The notes under the pieces were generated by a model that was given only the letters and a program-made list of their open reading frames with translations, had not been told where the DNA came from and did not search any database. This document shows, piece by piece, positions 13,005 to 24,470 of a stretch of 64,000 nucleotides of DNA (positions within the stretch are counted from its first letter, which is position 1; each line of letters opens with the position of its first letter). Position numbers and translations under genes: made by a program. Source of the stretch: Neckera pumila (lineage: Eukaryota > Streptophyta > Bryopsida > Hypnales > Neckeraceae); the NCBI GenBank assembly GCA_963969595.1, contig OZ018409.1:23614163-23678162 (forward strand), written 5' to 3'.

Positions 13005-13300
13005 GGGAGACAATCGTCGTGTCTATCGACATTACTGGAAGTCCTAACTCTGAGCTTGGCAAGTAAGCACACTTGGATTGCAACATTTTGGAGCTCCTGT
13101 GACATGCCTGGCTCGTTGTGTCTGTCGACATTCGTGGAAAAGGTTTTTGTTTGTGCTCGGATTGCAAGGATCAAATCACGGTGAGCTTGGCAGGGACCTC
13201 GTGATGGTGGCGTCTCTGCGAATTTCCAGTGATCTATGCAACTAGATTTGGGAGCGATCGGTGATGATCACTCCAATCACAAAAACATAAACATTTCTCA
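13005..13300 (+). other. Probable 3' UTR with a diverged internal duplication
   Basis: Directly after the stop codon. GTGTCTATCGACATT at 13,020 and GTGTCTGTCGACATT at 13,119 mark two related units about 100 bp apart, each followed by a GATTGCAA string. No poly(A) site can be fixed. Confidence 0.45.
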
Positions 13301-14533
13301 GTGGCTATTAGGAATGCAATGATTTTTCAAATTTCCTGTCATGATTTCCTGATTCGAAGCTCGGGCCACTTGTAGAGTGCACCATTCACAAGCAATGATA
13401 ACTTTGAACACCCTATTACTTGTATGCTCGCTCTCCCATGCATTTTGCACGTCATTTGTAAAGTTCTGGCCTGCTTCAATTACCCGCATTCTTGTGAACT
13501 AAAGTTTGATGCCAGATATGAAGCTCCTTGGTGAGGCCTTCAGCATGCTGTTGGAATATGCGTTGGGAACTCGTGGGAGAGTGATAATTTGAGAATAATG
13601 TGCGTTGAATGAAAGCAATGTGCGTTTGAAATAATAAATGACAAACATTTCCAATTTCCAATTAAAAGCGCAGTAGCTTGGTTTTTGAAGGAGAGGGTGC
13701 CAACCCACTTGCGGTCCTGTGGAAACAACGAAGGTAGCACCACCTCAATGTGGCAATGTAAATTTTTTTTGTGTGGCTGCATGGTGAATGTTTTGTCCGA
13801 ACATATTTAGCAAATTCTAGTGAAAGTTTTTAGTACTTGCACAATATGTTACAAACTTTCAAGCACTTTGTAGCACTGGAGTGTTGCATATATAGCCATA
13901 AATATGCGCTGAGGCAAAAAAATAGGTGTTTGTTTTAGGTACATTTTCGTCTGAAGATGTTGCTATCATAACCCCTAAAGTAATGTTTCTATTATAACCC
14001 CTAAAGTAACTGTTTGTTAATTGGTTATCAACAATCCTTAAATAACTTATTCCTATTTTCACACCAATAGTGCCCATTAGGTAATGTATTCAAATTTTTC
14101 CTTGATTCTTGTCTGAGAAATTTGTAATTTGTAATTCTAATTTACCTATATGTAATAAAAAAATCAGACTTCAATGACAGAATCATTGTTGAGTCTGAGA
14201 AATGTTCTTGGCGATTGGTAATCTGTACTTACCGTAATTACACTGAGGTGAATTCAAAAAATTATTAATTATCTGAGAAATATTCTCGACAATTGATAAT
14301 CTGTACAATACTGTACTGAATTCCAACAATTAATAAATGTCTCAGAAATGATCGGCAATTGGTAATCTGTACTTACCAAAATACTACAGTGAAAGCAAAC
14401 AATTATTAAGCTTCCTAACAGAGTTGCATGTCGCTTTATTTTAACTTTACAATCAAAATTAATTTGATGTTTTTGGAACATTTGATAATCCCTACCTTAT
14501 TTGTCCAATCTGCTATTCTAGTTTTAACCCTTT
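13301..14533. other. Intergenic, decayed repeat material
   Basis: No gene. AACCCCTAAAGTAA occurs twice (about 13,971 and 13,998), resembling family A ends. Between 14,215 and 14,400 a short unit with GAGAAATRTTCT..ATTGRTAATCTGTAC is repeated about three times. Confidence 0.45.
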
Positions 14534-14676
14534 AAGGGCTTCTTCACACTATGGCCGTCCAAGTCGAGAGTCCGTCGTTTCCACCAATCATATTGTAGGG
14601 TCCGTTGGTTCCACCAATCATATTGCAGAGTTCCACGGCCTCTCGACTTGGACGGCCATAGTGTGAAGAGGCCCTA
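14534..14676. mobile_element. Small foldback element with 29-bp perfect arms
   Basis: The left arm (14,542-14,570) and right arm (14,640-14,668) are exact reverse complements over 29 bp, core CACTATGGCCGTCCAAGTCG, and pairing continues outward with one mismatch. The loop holds two tandem 30-bp units, each containing TTCCACCAATCATATTG. GC content is far above the flanks. It could be a MITE or a precursor of a small RNA; no target duplication is clear. Confidence 0.7.
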
Positions 14677-14827
14677 AGTTCCTTGACTATTTTTTTACAA
14701 GTACCAAATTTTTGAATCTTGAATTTTTTGACACATGTAATCGTGGATCTTGTAGTACACTGACTTGAGAACATGTGGGAAAATTTTTAGACATTTCCAT
14801 TGTGTGGATTTGAAAGATATGAGCATT

Positions 14828-15712
14828 TTAACCCCTAAAGGATCAAACAGCATTTTGGGCAACATAGCAATTTTGGGCAGCTCACTACGAATGGAGATTT
14901 TATTTTTTTTCTTTGAAAATTTCATACAACGTGGGCCAAGGAGTAGCTTTAAGGCCCAACAATTTTCAAAACTTTTGACTACATGGTTCAAAAGTATTAA
15001 ATGATATGTCATTTTCAACGGCCGATGGGTAGCTCAAAAAAATTCTGAAAAATCACTTTAAAAAATAAAGATTTGAAATTGGTTTTCTACATTTATATAT
15101 ACGTGGAAAGCTTTGAATTATTCCATTTTGATTTTTGAGGTGAAAATTATGAGGTGATTTCTAGTTTGCGGGTAGTTACAGATTCCTTAATCTAAAATAA
15201 ACTTTGAAGTTGTTTATTTAACTCAGTGGTTAATATTTTTTGAAAAACAAAAGCATAGGATGTAGATTGTTATTAAAACATTACAACCATTGGGATTAAA
15301 TTTCTAATAATTTCATGTTTTGAATCATGCATTATCTACTTCTTTGTATTTACTATTTTTTTCCTATATACTGTACAATTCAAAATGATTGAAAATTCTT
15401 CAAGCATGTAACGAATTTGCTTTGAAGAATGAATCCAAGGAATAATCACTATTTTGGACAATCTTTTATTTAAATGTGACCTTGTGAAGTGTAGCTCCCC
15501 AGTTTGTGGTCAATTCAAATGCTAATATCTTGCAATCTACAAGCTGAAAAATTCTGAAATTTTTACTACATATTTTCAAACAAGCTTACTACAAGATCCT
15601 ATAATTATACATGTCTAAAAATGTTTTTTTTCTAAAATATGGTACTTGTACTAGAAATGGCAATTTTAGAGCGTTTTTGGTGAAAACATAGTCTTTGACC
15701 TTTAGAAATTAA
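14828..15712 (+). mobile_element. Family A repeat, copy 3 (left arm of giant foldback)
   Basis: An 885-bp unit beginning TTAACCCCTAAAGGATC and ending GACCTTTAGAAATTAA, which pair as terminal inverted repeats. No coding capacity. Bases from 14,828 to about 15,510 are repeated in inverse orientation in the next feature, giving arms of nearly 700 bp. Confidence 0.7.
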
Positions 15713-15739
15713 ATCACATAATTACTATTTTGGTTCTTG

Positions 15740-16441
15740 CAAAAAATTGGGCAGTTGCACTTCACAAGCTCACTTTTTTTATGGAAAAATGTCCAAAATG
15801 GTGGAGCTTCTTTGGATTCATTTTTCTGGACAAGTTGGCTACATATTTGAAAAATTTCACATCATTTGGAATTGTACAACATACAAGAAAAAAAACAGTA
15901 AGTAGAAAGAAGTAGAGAATGATTCAAAATACAAAATTGTTAAGAATTTGATTTTGGAATTGAAAAATGCCAATTCCAATGGTTGTAATAAAAGATTTAC
16001 ATCCTGTGATTTTATTTTTAACAAAAAATATTGAAAATTGAGTAAAATAAAGGACTTCAAAATTTATTTTAGAGTAGAGAATCCATAATTGCCTGCAAAC
16101 AAAAACTCCTCATAACTTTTGACTCATTGATAAAAATGGAATGATTCAAAGCTTTCTATATATATAACTCTAGAAAACCAAATTCAAATTTTTATTTTTG
16201 AAAAAATTGATATTATTAATGTTCCCAGATTGCCTACCCGGTGAAAAAAATAACATATTAGGCTATAACTTTTGACGCATATTTCCAAATGTCAATTTTT
16301 TTTGTTCAAATGAAAGATATTTCTCATCCACAACTTCTATTAAAGTTTAGTCCTAAAAATAATACGCAAATTTCTAGTCACAAGTACTTGCCTGAAATTA
16401 CCATGTTGCTGAAAATAGCAGGCTGATCTTTTAGAGGTTAA
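15740..16441 (-). mobile_element. Family A repeat, copy 4, inverted and truncated
   Basis: Its right end GATCTTTTAGAGGTTAA (16,425-16,441) is the family terminus in inverse orientation. Reading leftward it follows copy 3 along its length, for example the GGATGTARATYKTTATTA..ACAACCATTGG stretch near 15,275 and 15,985 and the AAAGCTTTGAATYATTCCATTTT stretch near 15,105 and 16,145. It lacks the inner end. The pair forms a hairpin about 1.6 kb long with a spacer of about 230 bp. Confidence 0.65.
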
Positions 16442-17003
16442 TGTCCCAAAGTTGAAAACTTTGTGCAATGGACATCTATTTATTATAATGCTTTGGAAAA
16501 AATGCTCAAGATTGAGTAATTATAAGGAATTCTTGGATTACTACATTGTCTAATTTGAACCTTATTTTTCTAGCACATAGAGTGCAAACTAGCTACAAGT
16601 GAATTGTGGCAGAAATAAGATGATTGACTTTAATCCTAAGACAACAAACCCATCACCAAGGTACTTTGTTAAAAATGATATGATTTATGATCTAGAGTAA
16701 ACCTGCCATTCACTATAGATATTCAGTAACTAGACGTTTACCATCATTCCCTACTACCAAAAAAGAACCGCACAACACGTGAACAAAACTACACAATACA
16801 GTACAATGGAAACAAAATGGAACACAATTGGAACAAGATTTCATGTCACCGCACATTGGCTGCACATTGTACGGTGAAAAGCTACATGAAATTTTTAACA
16901 AACTTTCACCCTTGTTGCCTTCTGTTGCAATAAATTTTTTGAAAAAAAAATCTTTTTTCATTCTTTTTTGGAAGGTGAATCTTAACATGACATTTAATAA
17001 TAT
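16442..17003. other. Intergenic, nothing recognised
   Basis: AT-rich with short chance frames only; no motif, repeat end or RNA gene seen. Confidence 0.45.
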
Positions 17004-17905
17004 CGCCAAATTTCAAAGCATGCAAGTCTATACATTATTGTGGAGAAGGATTTAAGTTTTGTATGTGTGGTGATTGGCAAATTCACTTGATTTTATAAAC
17101 CAATAGATGCATTCTACATTTCTATAGTAATCTTGAAAGTCGTCCTTCAGACACCTTTTGTTTGGCTTGTGCCAAAGTTCAGAGCAAGCAAGTCTACATA
17201 TTATTGTGCAAAAGGATTTGAATTTTGTTTATGCAATGATTTGTAAATTTACTTGAATTTATAAACCAATAGAGGCATTCTTCATTTCTATAGTAATCTT
17301 GAAAGTCATCCTTTAGACACCTTTTGTTTGGCCTGTGCCAAATTCTAGAGCATGCAAGTCTACATATTATTGTGCAAAAGGATTTGAATTTTGTTTATGC
17401 AGTGATTTGCAAATTTACTTGAATTTATAAAGCAATAGGTGCATTCTTCATTTCTATTGTAACCTTGAAAGTCATCCTTCAGACACCTTTTGTTTGGCCT
17501 ATGCCAAATTCCAGAGCATGCAAGTCTACATATTATTGTGCAAAAGGATTTATGCCACATTTAACTACTTCTGGACTATTCAATGAATTTTGCACAATGC
17601 ACTTTAGATCTCCGGATGATTATCTCTCGATGTTTGTATATATCTCTTGATGTTTGTATAGACCTCTCGATGTTTTGTATAGATCTTCTCATGCATCAGG
17701 AGATCTCCAGATGATTATTTCTTGATGATTATCTCTTGATGTTAATTCTAGACTTTCAAAAGTCTAGAAGTAGTTAAATGTAGCATATTTGAATTTTGTT
17801 TGAGCAGTGGTTGACAAATTTACTTGATTTTATAAACCATTAGATGCATTCTTCATTTTTATAGTAATCTTGAAAGTTGTCCTTTGGACATTTTTTGTTA
17901 GTCTC
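17004..17905. repeat. Tandem array, 166-bp period
   Basis: CAAGTCTA marks successive units at 17,023, 17,189, 17,355 and 17,521, an exact 166-bp spacing. Units share GCATGCAAGTCTACATATTA, TTTATAAACCAATAG, GCATTCTTCATTTCTAT and GACACCTTTTGTTTGGC. The fourth unit is interrupted by a MITE and resumes after it; the array fades near 17,905. The unit length is in the range of plant satellite monomers. Confidence 0.9.
17552..17786. mobile_element. MITE inserted in the 166-bp array, 235 bp
   Basis: Begins ATGCCACATTTAACTACTTC and ends GAAGTAGTTAAATGTAGCAT, imperfect terminal inverted repeats of about 20 bp. It is flanked by ATTT on both sides (17,548-17,551 and 17,787-17,790). The intact array units read GGATTTGAATTTTG at this place, so the empty site is known and the duplication is ATTT. 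The interior has about three copies of a CTCTYGATGTTTGTATA unit. Confidence 0.85.
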
Positions 17906-19163
17906 AGCGGCAGCCTCCTCCAAGGTTAAATTCTTCCCTGCCTACATCTGCGTAGTTCACTTGGCCTGTGCAAGACATTGTCCGCATTCTTCTGATATCT
18001 GCTCGACTTCCTTGCAAGGAGATAGTAAGGAAGAATGCTCAGTTTCACAAATTGAGATTGTGTACAATTGCCTTGCACAGGAACAGGAACAGGAACCTTG
18101 AGCGATGACAGTACAGTACAGTACTCGGCTACGATCAGTTAAACAACTTCCCCCAAAAGCAAATTGAGCATGAACTCCCATAAATCTAACAAACGACAAA
18201 CATCGACAGGAACACTGCGTACTTCAGTATCGACAATCCTATTTAAATCCAAAAACAATGCAAGTAAATCGAAAATTCAATTGAATGCATGCATGCCAGC
18301 AGTGCATATACCGTTAGCACCTCTGTGAAAAGTCCATTTTACAGAATTTAAGAAATTTTGACATGCAGCTGATACCGTAGAAAGGTTGCATGATATCTAC
18401 AGTAATAGCCTCTCCTACTAGAATAGGTCTTACACGTCTACAGAATCACAGGGATCTAAGATCACATGACAAATGGTAACTCAATGATCGAAAGAAGCAG
18501 TAAGCTCTGAATGAAACCACCGTCTGGGAAAAAACTCAGCTCGTAATCTATCGTACAAATTCTTCTCGCCCACAGCAGTAAAGAAAAGAACCCGGGAAAT
18601 CAGAACATGAGTCTGCTTTAACACATCAAGCAAAAGTCGATTTGATTTGGATCTACTGCAAACGAATTATGACAGCAAACAGCCCTAGCAACTAACGAGG
18701 AATCACAGTCCTCACCTCCCCATCACAAGTGATAACGATACTCCTGAAATATGGCGCTACACATCGAGTTGCTGGGGAATTAGCCCAAATGAACTCTGAA
18801 AAGTCAAGAAATTCTTACATCCGAGTTCCTAAACAACGAACCAAACCACGGATATGTAATCAATGAAGTTCTCAAGAGACTCCAACGACAGTCCAAGAAA
18901 CTCGAAGTATCCTTCTCGTGACCCTACCTCGGGTCTCAACGAAAAACTTTATAGGGGAAGCGCGATGCAGATTTCTGCACAATAAAATGGTGTTCCTCAA
19001 CCCGTTCAAGCATGCTCACTCATGCTCAACACGGCGAGCTCTTTCAAACTTGTTACAGGATCAATAGCATTCCTAAACACTCACTAAACCGAATCAAGGG
19101 TCAATTGGCCTACCAAGAACCTCAACCCCATCACCAACCATCGACGGGACAACCTACTCAATA
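17906..19163. other. Intergenic and 3' flank of the SAC3-like gene
   Basis: No gene recognised. Less AT-rich than the repeats to the left. The part close to 19,163 probably includes the 3' UTR of the minus-strand gene. A small GACAGTACAGTACAGTACT repeat lies near 18,106. Confidence 0.45.
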
Positions 19164-22100
19164 CTACGAACGCGAAAAAAAGTCATTCAGAGCCAGATTT
19201 GCGTCGCCGTGGGGAACCACGTCCTCAGGCTCAGGCATGAACAGGCTCGTCGAGCTCAACTTCGCTTCCACCACCAACTCGCTCGAGCTCACGTCCAACT
19301 GCACTTGCGCGCCGTGGACCCTCAACCATTCCTCGCACTCCTCCAACCCTTCCCCAAAAACCTCCGCTTCCCCTTCCGATATCGGCTCACCGATGAACCC
19401 GAGAGCACGCGCCACCGAAGACACGGGAATCGTAGGACGGTAAGAACGAGTCATGCACTTCACGGCTTCGAACCGCATCTTCTCCACGTGCATGTCCATC
19501 AAGCAAGGGCTCAGCACAGGAGCCCGGCGGTACAGACGGAAAAATGAAGTGTAGTTGCCCATCGCCAAAGCATGACGCACGGACAGCGCGTGCTGCACCA
19601 CCGAGTCTCGCCTTCCGTCGGCTGTCAACCTCGACATCGCAGACACAAGGTCGCGGCTGCTGCCGCGGTTGAACAGAATGTACAGCAAGCTGTACGCCGC
19701 GAACTCGTTGCTGCAGCCACGGATGCCTTCCCCGTACAAAGCCTTCAGTTGGGTCTGACACTGGTTGTACTCGGGAAGATCACCGGCCTCCAAAGCCATG
19801 CGACCGTGCGTCTCGTACACCTCCACAGTGAACGCGTCCCGGATTCGCTGCACAGTCAGGTCCTGACGGATCGACTTCAACTGCTCGCACTTGAACAAAT
19901 AGCTCTTCGAAGTGCTCTTCACCATCTCCAACGCTCGCCTCAACACGTCCTCAGGTCTCACCGTGCCAGGATCCGGAGCCGAAGTCAGACGCAGGTAACG
20001 CTTCTCCACCTCTTGACAGGTGCCGCGGATCGTCAAAGAATCCCAGTCGATGTCCTCCACGGCCCGACCGTTCTGACCCTCCCCAGAACTCAAAGCCAGC
20101 TGCAGCGCTGTCGCCCGACGAGCACTCGGAGTCCCAGCAGATGCTCCCCTCCCACGGCCCGACCCCTTCCCTCCTCTCCCCGAATGCTCCTTCCCTCGAT
20201 CGAAACGCTTGAAACGGTTCTGACGTCTCTCCTTCTCTTCGGGGGTGTCGGCCGTGGACACAGATCCTAGATGCAGTCCAGGCTCCTCTTCACTCTCGCT
20301 CGATGGATTCGTATCGCCCCACTTCAGATTCAGACCCACCTTCCGAAGCCTCTTCAAACCCCTCTTGGATATGTTCTTCGTATCCACAGGGTCTGGGATG
20401 CTCGTCGTCGCACTCGACGACTTGTTCCACGTATTCTCCCGCTTCTCCCATTTGCTCTGAAAGTGCAAGCTGTTCTTCTCTTTCGACGCAACCGGAATGC
20501 CTTCCCTCGCAGCGCCGTGGAAACTGTGAACCCGAGCAGCTTTGTCATCGGAACCCTCCGGCGCGGGAGCCTCCCAACGAGTTTTCAGACGCCGGGCCAT
20601 GCTCCAGTCGGGCTTGTCCGAACTGCTCGGCAGCTGCGTCGTCTTCTTCGTCGACGAACCCAAAGATGAGGCCGGAGGTATGGCAAACAGGGGCTCCGTG
20701 TCCCAATCCTTCGTGAACAATGTACCATCCATCGAAGCGCTCGTGATCATGTCCTTCATGATTTCCTGGCAACCCGCTTTCTGAGACTCATCCTTGCATC
20801 GAGACAAAGCTCGCTCCACATAAGCACGCAACGACGACGGAAACATGCCCGGTTGCAGCGTCGCGTCCGCCACAGCATCCGTAGATGCGCTGGAAGCACC
20901 CGCCTTCTTGGCAGAAACGCTCAAGTAAGCCGGTTTCGCCGTCTCCTTGCCCGCACCCACACCGACAGCATTCCCAGTGATCCGTGGATTCGTCACGATG
21001 TGCAATTTCGCGGCTCTGATCGGCAAATGCTGGGGCTGTTGATGCTGCTGCTGCGGAATACTGTCAACCTTTCGAAACTCCAGCGGTTGATCCTCAGGCT
21101 GAACCGCAGCCGGTCTCGTCTGCGTCGGCAGCGGTGGAAAGTATCCCTGGTTCAAATGATCGCTCTGGGACGCCTGAACGCCACCGCCAATCCAAACCGC
21201 GCCTGCATTCGGAGCTTCCGTGATTGAAGAACGCTCGGAACCGTGCGACTCACCGTATCCTTGTTGCGAAGCTGCAGAGGCTGCCCAAGAAACGGCAGGT
21301 GCTGCAATGCCAGGAGGAGGTGGTTGCTGGGCAGTGGGAGCAGACACAACATCCGCATATGTTGGGGCTCCCGACGCCTGAGCTGCCGCTGTTGCTGCTG
21401 CCTGGGCACCGCCATTGCTCTCCCCATTAGCAGCTTGTGGACCAGCTTGTGCAGCAGCTTCCACACTGGCATAGTATTCGGCCCACTGCTGCGAGTAATC
21501 TGGAGCTGCATACTGCGTGTTATCGTCCACCTTTCCAGGCACAGCACCATAGCCGGCGTTCACGTAACCTCCGTAGCTGTACTTACCCTGGTTGGGATCG
21601 TTCCAAGAGCTCTGAGCCTGTTCACCATCACCTGGATGTCGATAGCCAGCGGACTGGTAGCCATTGGGATCGTAGTAGTTGCCGCTGGTTCCGTAAGAAC
21701 CTGCATCCGGGTGGCTGCCGGGGTGTGGATACTGAGCAGGGGCCACATATGGAGCAACGGCGTTGCTGTACATTGCCGCATTCGGACCATACGAGTTCTC
21801 CCCCTGCTTCTGATATCCCTGATATCCCTGATAATTGTATGCATTCGGGTTGCCGGCGTAATTGTACCCCGCGTAACCCTGCGCATACGACCCTTGCGAG
21901 CCGTTGGCAGCCACCGGGTTAGGGTTGCCATAGCTGTTGCCGGACTGCAGTTCCCCAGCTCCATAACCACCATACTCTTGCACCTGCTGCACAGCGTAAT
22001 TGTACGCGGCGTAGGGATCGCTGCCACCGTTCGCTGCTGCCCCTGGATCGTTCCCCGCCCACGCCCCGGTCGTCGCCACACCCGGTGGCAAGGGGGCCTG

Positions 22101-22221
22101 CGGGGGTGGCATTGCGGGCAAAGGAGGGGCTGCCATGCCGTCTTGCCCACCCTGCCCTCTGTCCTCCGTCTGCTGCTCCGGATAATACCCATACCATTGT
22201 TGTTGTTGTTGTTGCTGCTGC

Positions 22222-22253
<32 letters not shown>

Positions 22254-22397
22254 CTGCTGCTGGGACGCTGGATCATAGAGTTGGCCACCCCAAGCACTTC
22301 CGGGATCGGAATACGCCACAACATTGTTGTCCCGCAAGGACGGAACTCCATACACATTGATCCTCCGGTTGTCATACTCGTCGCCAACCCCTGCCAT
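19164..22397 (-). CDS. SAC3/GANP-domain protein, SAC3A/LENG8/THP3 type
   Basis: A single uninterrupted frame of 1077 aa. Residues 1 to about 540 are low-complexity, rich in Y, G, Q, N, P and A, with a 22-glutamine tract at 46-67. A basic stretch KRGLKRLRKVGLNLKWG lies near 676-692, followed by an RG-rich segment (RGGKGSGRGRGAS). The C-terminal SAC3/GANP region begins near 792 with CQEVEKRYLRLTSAPDPGTV and RPEDVLRRALEMV, and continues through QRIRDAFTVEVYETHGRMAL and NEFAAYSLLYILF to a winged-helix-like end (ARALGF). This layout fits the LENG8/SAC3A branch, linked in other organisms to transcription-coupled mRNA processing and export, rather than the TREX-2 scaffold SAC3B. Nuclear location is inferred. 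The start is the first ATG after the upstream stop. No intron in the CDS is unusual for such a long plant gene. Confidence 0.88.
22197..22262 (-). repeat. CAG/CAA polyglutamine tract, 22 codons
   Basis: In the SAC3-like CDS, residues 46-67. A mixture of CAG and CAA codons; the six codons nearest the 3' side are all CAA. The mixture should slow length change compared with a pure CAG run. Confidence 0.95.
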
Positions 22398-22441
22398 TAA
22401 TGAATAGGGTTCAACTCAATACTGCTTCAACTCGAGGTGAC

Positions 22442-23242
22442 CTGCTTTTGCCCATCCTCGGCCACGCCCGAGTCTAGCAAACTTGCAGACCCGCACCGAA
22501 GAAACAGAAGCCTCAGCACCTAAAGCAATACTCGCTGCTGGTCTCAACACCATGAATGCCTAAAAATATGCCTCCTCTGAATTAGGTTGCAAAATCACAA
22601 TACCTAATCACTACTCGCGCGGGCCATCCAATTCGTGTCCGTGCGCCGCATGCACACTCGATCCTCACCCTCCACAACCCTGCCACAGAAACCTCTTCCA
22701 TTCGCTGCCTCCAAGAACGGCCGGGCAACAAAGCAGCTCAACACGATTTCTTTCAACTCTTTGAGTCATATCAGCGTGTAGACCCACCGACTCGATATTT
22801 GTCTGCTAAAATTTCCTTACCCGCCTACACAAATTCCACTAAAATGAGTGGACACCAACCGACACCCAATGCACTCACAACCACATTAGAGTCCATTCCC
22901 CATGGCGCAGCATTCTTCGCGATATTCATCAACCCACAACCTTAGACTCATCTCTCAAAATACCCATCATCACACTGGTTCCTACAAACTCTTCAATTCA
23001 CTCACCATTGACCCTAACCCTAATGCCATCCCGCTCAATCACGACACTCATTCAAACCACCATCTCGTCAATGAGAATCTCTCCACTTACCACGAGTATC
23101 CACCAACACAGGGACCGCAACGGAAACGGCTTGCGGTGATTTTAGTGGAATTCAAGTTAGAGAAGCTTAGAATTGCAGATTCCAAATTCGGGAATGACGA
23201 TTTGAAGAGCGGAAAGAAAAACGAAAGCAAAGATGAGCTCAC
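22442..23242 (-). other. Predicted 5' UTR intron of the SAC3-like gene
   Basis: On the minus strand a strong donor CTGTCAG|GTGAGC sits at 23,243/23,242 and an acceptor GCAAAAGCAG|GTCACC at 22,442/22,441, 44 bp upstream of the ATG. The intron would be about 800 bp and the leader exon would start in the GC-rich segment to the right. This is inferred from splice-site quality only; there is no transcript evidence. Confidence 0.5.
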
Positions 23243-23611
23243 CTGACAGGAAGTGAAGGCGATCAGAGAAGGCGGACTTGGCATTATTGAGGGAATGAGT
23301 CGGAGGTGGAACCCTAATAAGAAGGTCGACAAGCAGGGAGGGGCTTGCGAGAATTGGCGCGAGGAGCCAGCGGTGAAAGCTGTTGAGGTTCGCTCGGCAC
23401 AGTATGGCAAGGATTGGAGGTGACGACGACGGTGACGACGACGGTGACGACGACGACCAGCGGGCGCAGTCTTCGGTGCCCGTGGTTGTATGAGTCAGCG
23501 CCGCTTTTCTGCGATGCTGGTTATGATGGAAGAGCAGCGGTCCCGCGTACTGTAAAATCACCACGGTGGGTCACAGTGAGTACGGGTTGTGATGACGCTG
23601 TTCACCCCCCT
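23243..23611 (-). promoter_or_regulatory. Probable first leader exon and promoter of the SAC3-like gene
   Basis: A GC-rich stretch upstream of the predicted donor. It contains three tandem 12-bp GGTGACGACGAC units (23,419-23,457). Open frames here are by-products of composition. No TATA box is clear. Confidence 0.4.
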
Positions 23612-24470
23612 ACAAGAAAGGTTGACACCCCCTTTTTGCATCCTTCAACTTTTTTGACATTACTTTGAACATAGTTGACATTTCTTGATTTTGTCAATCA
23701 ACATTTGTGTCTAACCCAATCTCCCTCAAGTATACCAAACTTTCAATTTAAAAAAAACAAAACTCCATTTTTGGTGAATTTTTTTAATTTTTTTTTTCCG
23801 GTTTTACATGAAAATTCATAGAAAAATATTAATGATGAATTTTTAAAATTTAATTGCAGAGATACGTAGGAAACATCCAAATGCACATCTTTCCTTCAAC
23901 AAACATCTCCAAAAAAGTTTCACAATTATTATGGCAAAAGTTACAGTAGAGACGTGAATAGTGCCCAGAATTTTGAAAATTCATATATTTTTATTATAAT
24001 TAGATTTTGATAAAGTAATTGTACCATCATGCTCAAATGTGTAAAAATAGTTACAGGGTGAAGAAAAAAAAGAAATCTAATTACAATAAAGAGATATGAA
24101 TTATCAAAATTTTCAGTACGATTCACGCCTCCACTGTAACTTTTGCCATGATAATTGTGAAACTTTTTTGGAGATGTTTGTTGAAGGAAAGATGTGCGTT
24201 TGGATGTTTCCTACGTATCCCCGCAATTAAATTAAAAAAATTCATCATTAATATTTTTCTATAAATTTTCATGTAAAACCGTGAAAAAAAATTAAAAAAA
24301 TTCACCAAAAATGGAGTTTTTTTTTTTTTTTTAATTGAAAGTTTGGTATACTTGAGAGAGATTGGGTTAGACACAAATGTTGATTGACGAAAAGAAGAAA
24401 TGTCAATTATGTTCAAAATAATGTCAAAAAAGTTGAAGGGTGCAAAAGGGGAACGTCAACCTTGTTTTAC
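23612..24470. mobile_element. Long inverted-repeat (foldback) element, family C copy 1
   Basis: Arms of about 400 bp (23,612-24,012 and 24,075-24,470) are inverse copies with only scattered differences. Matching blocks include ACATCTTTCCTTCAACAAAC / GTTTGTTGAAGGAAAGATGT and CACCAAAAATGGAGTTTT. The loop of about 60 bp carries CCATCATGCTCAAATGTG. The same arms and loop occur at 26,735-27,310. A transcript through it would fold into a near-perfect hairpin. No coding capacity. Confidence 0.85.

Noticed and set aside
21243..22400. 385-codon plus-strand frame opposite the SAC3-like gene
   Set aside because: It is the antisense of the low-complexity N-terminal half, rich in L, I, V and R because of Q, G and Y codons on the other strand; no independent features.
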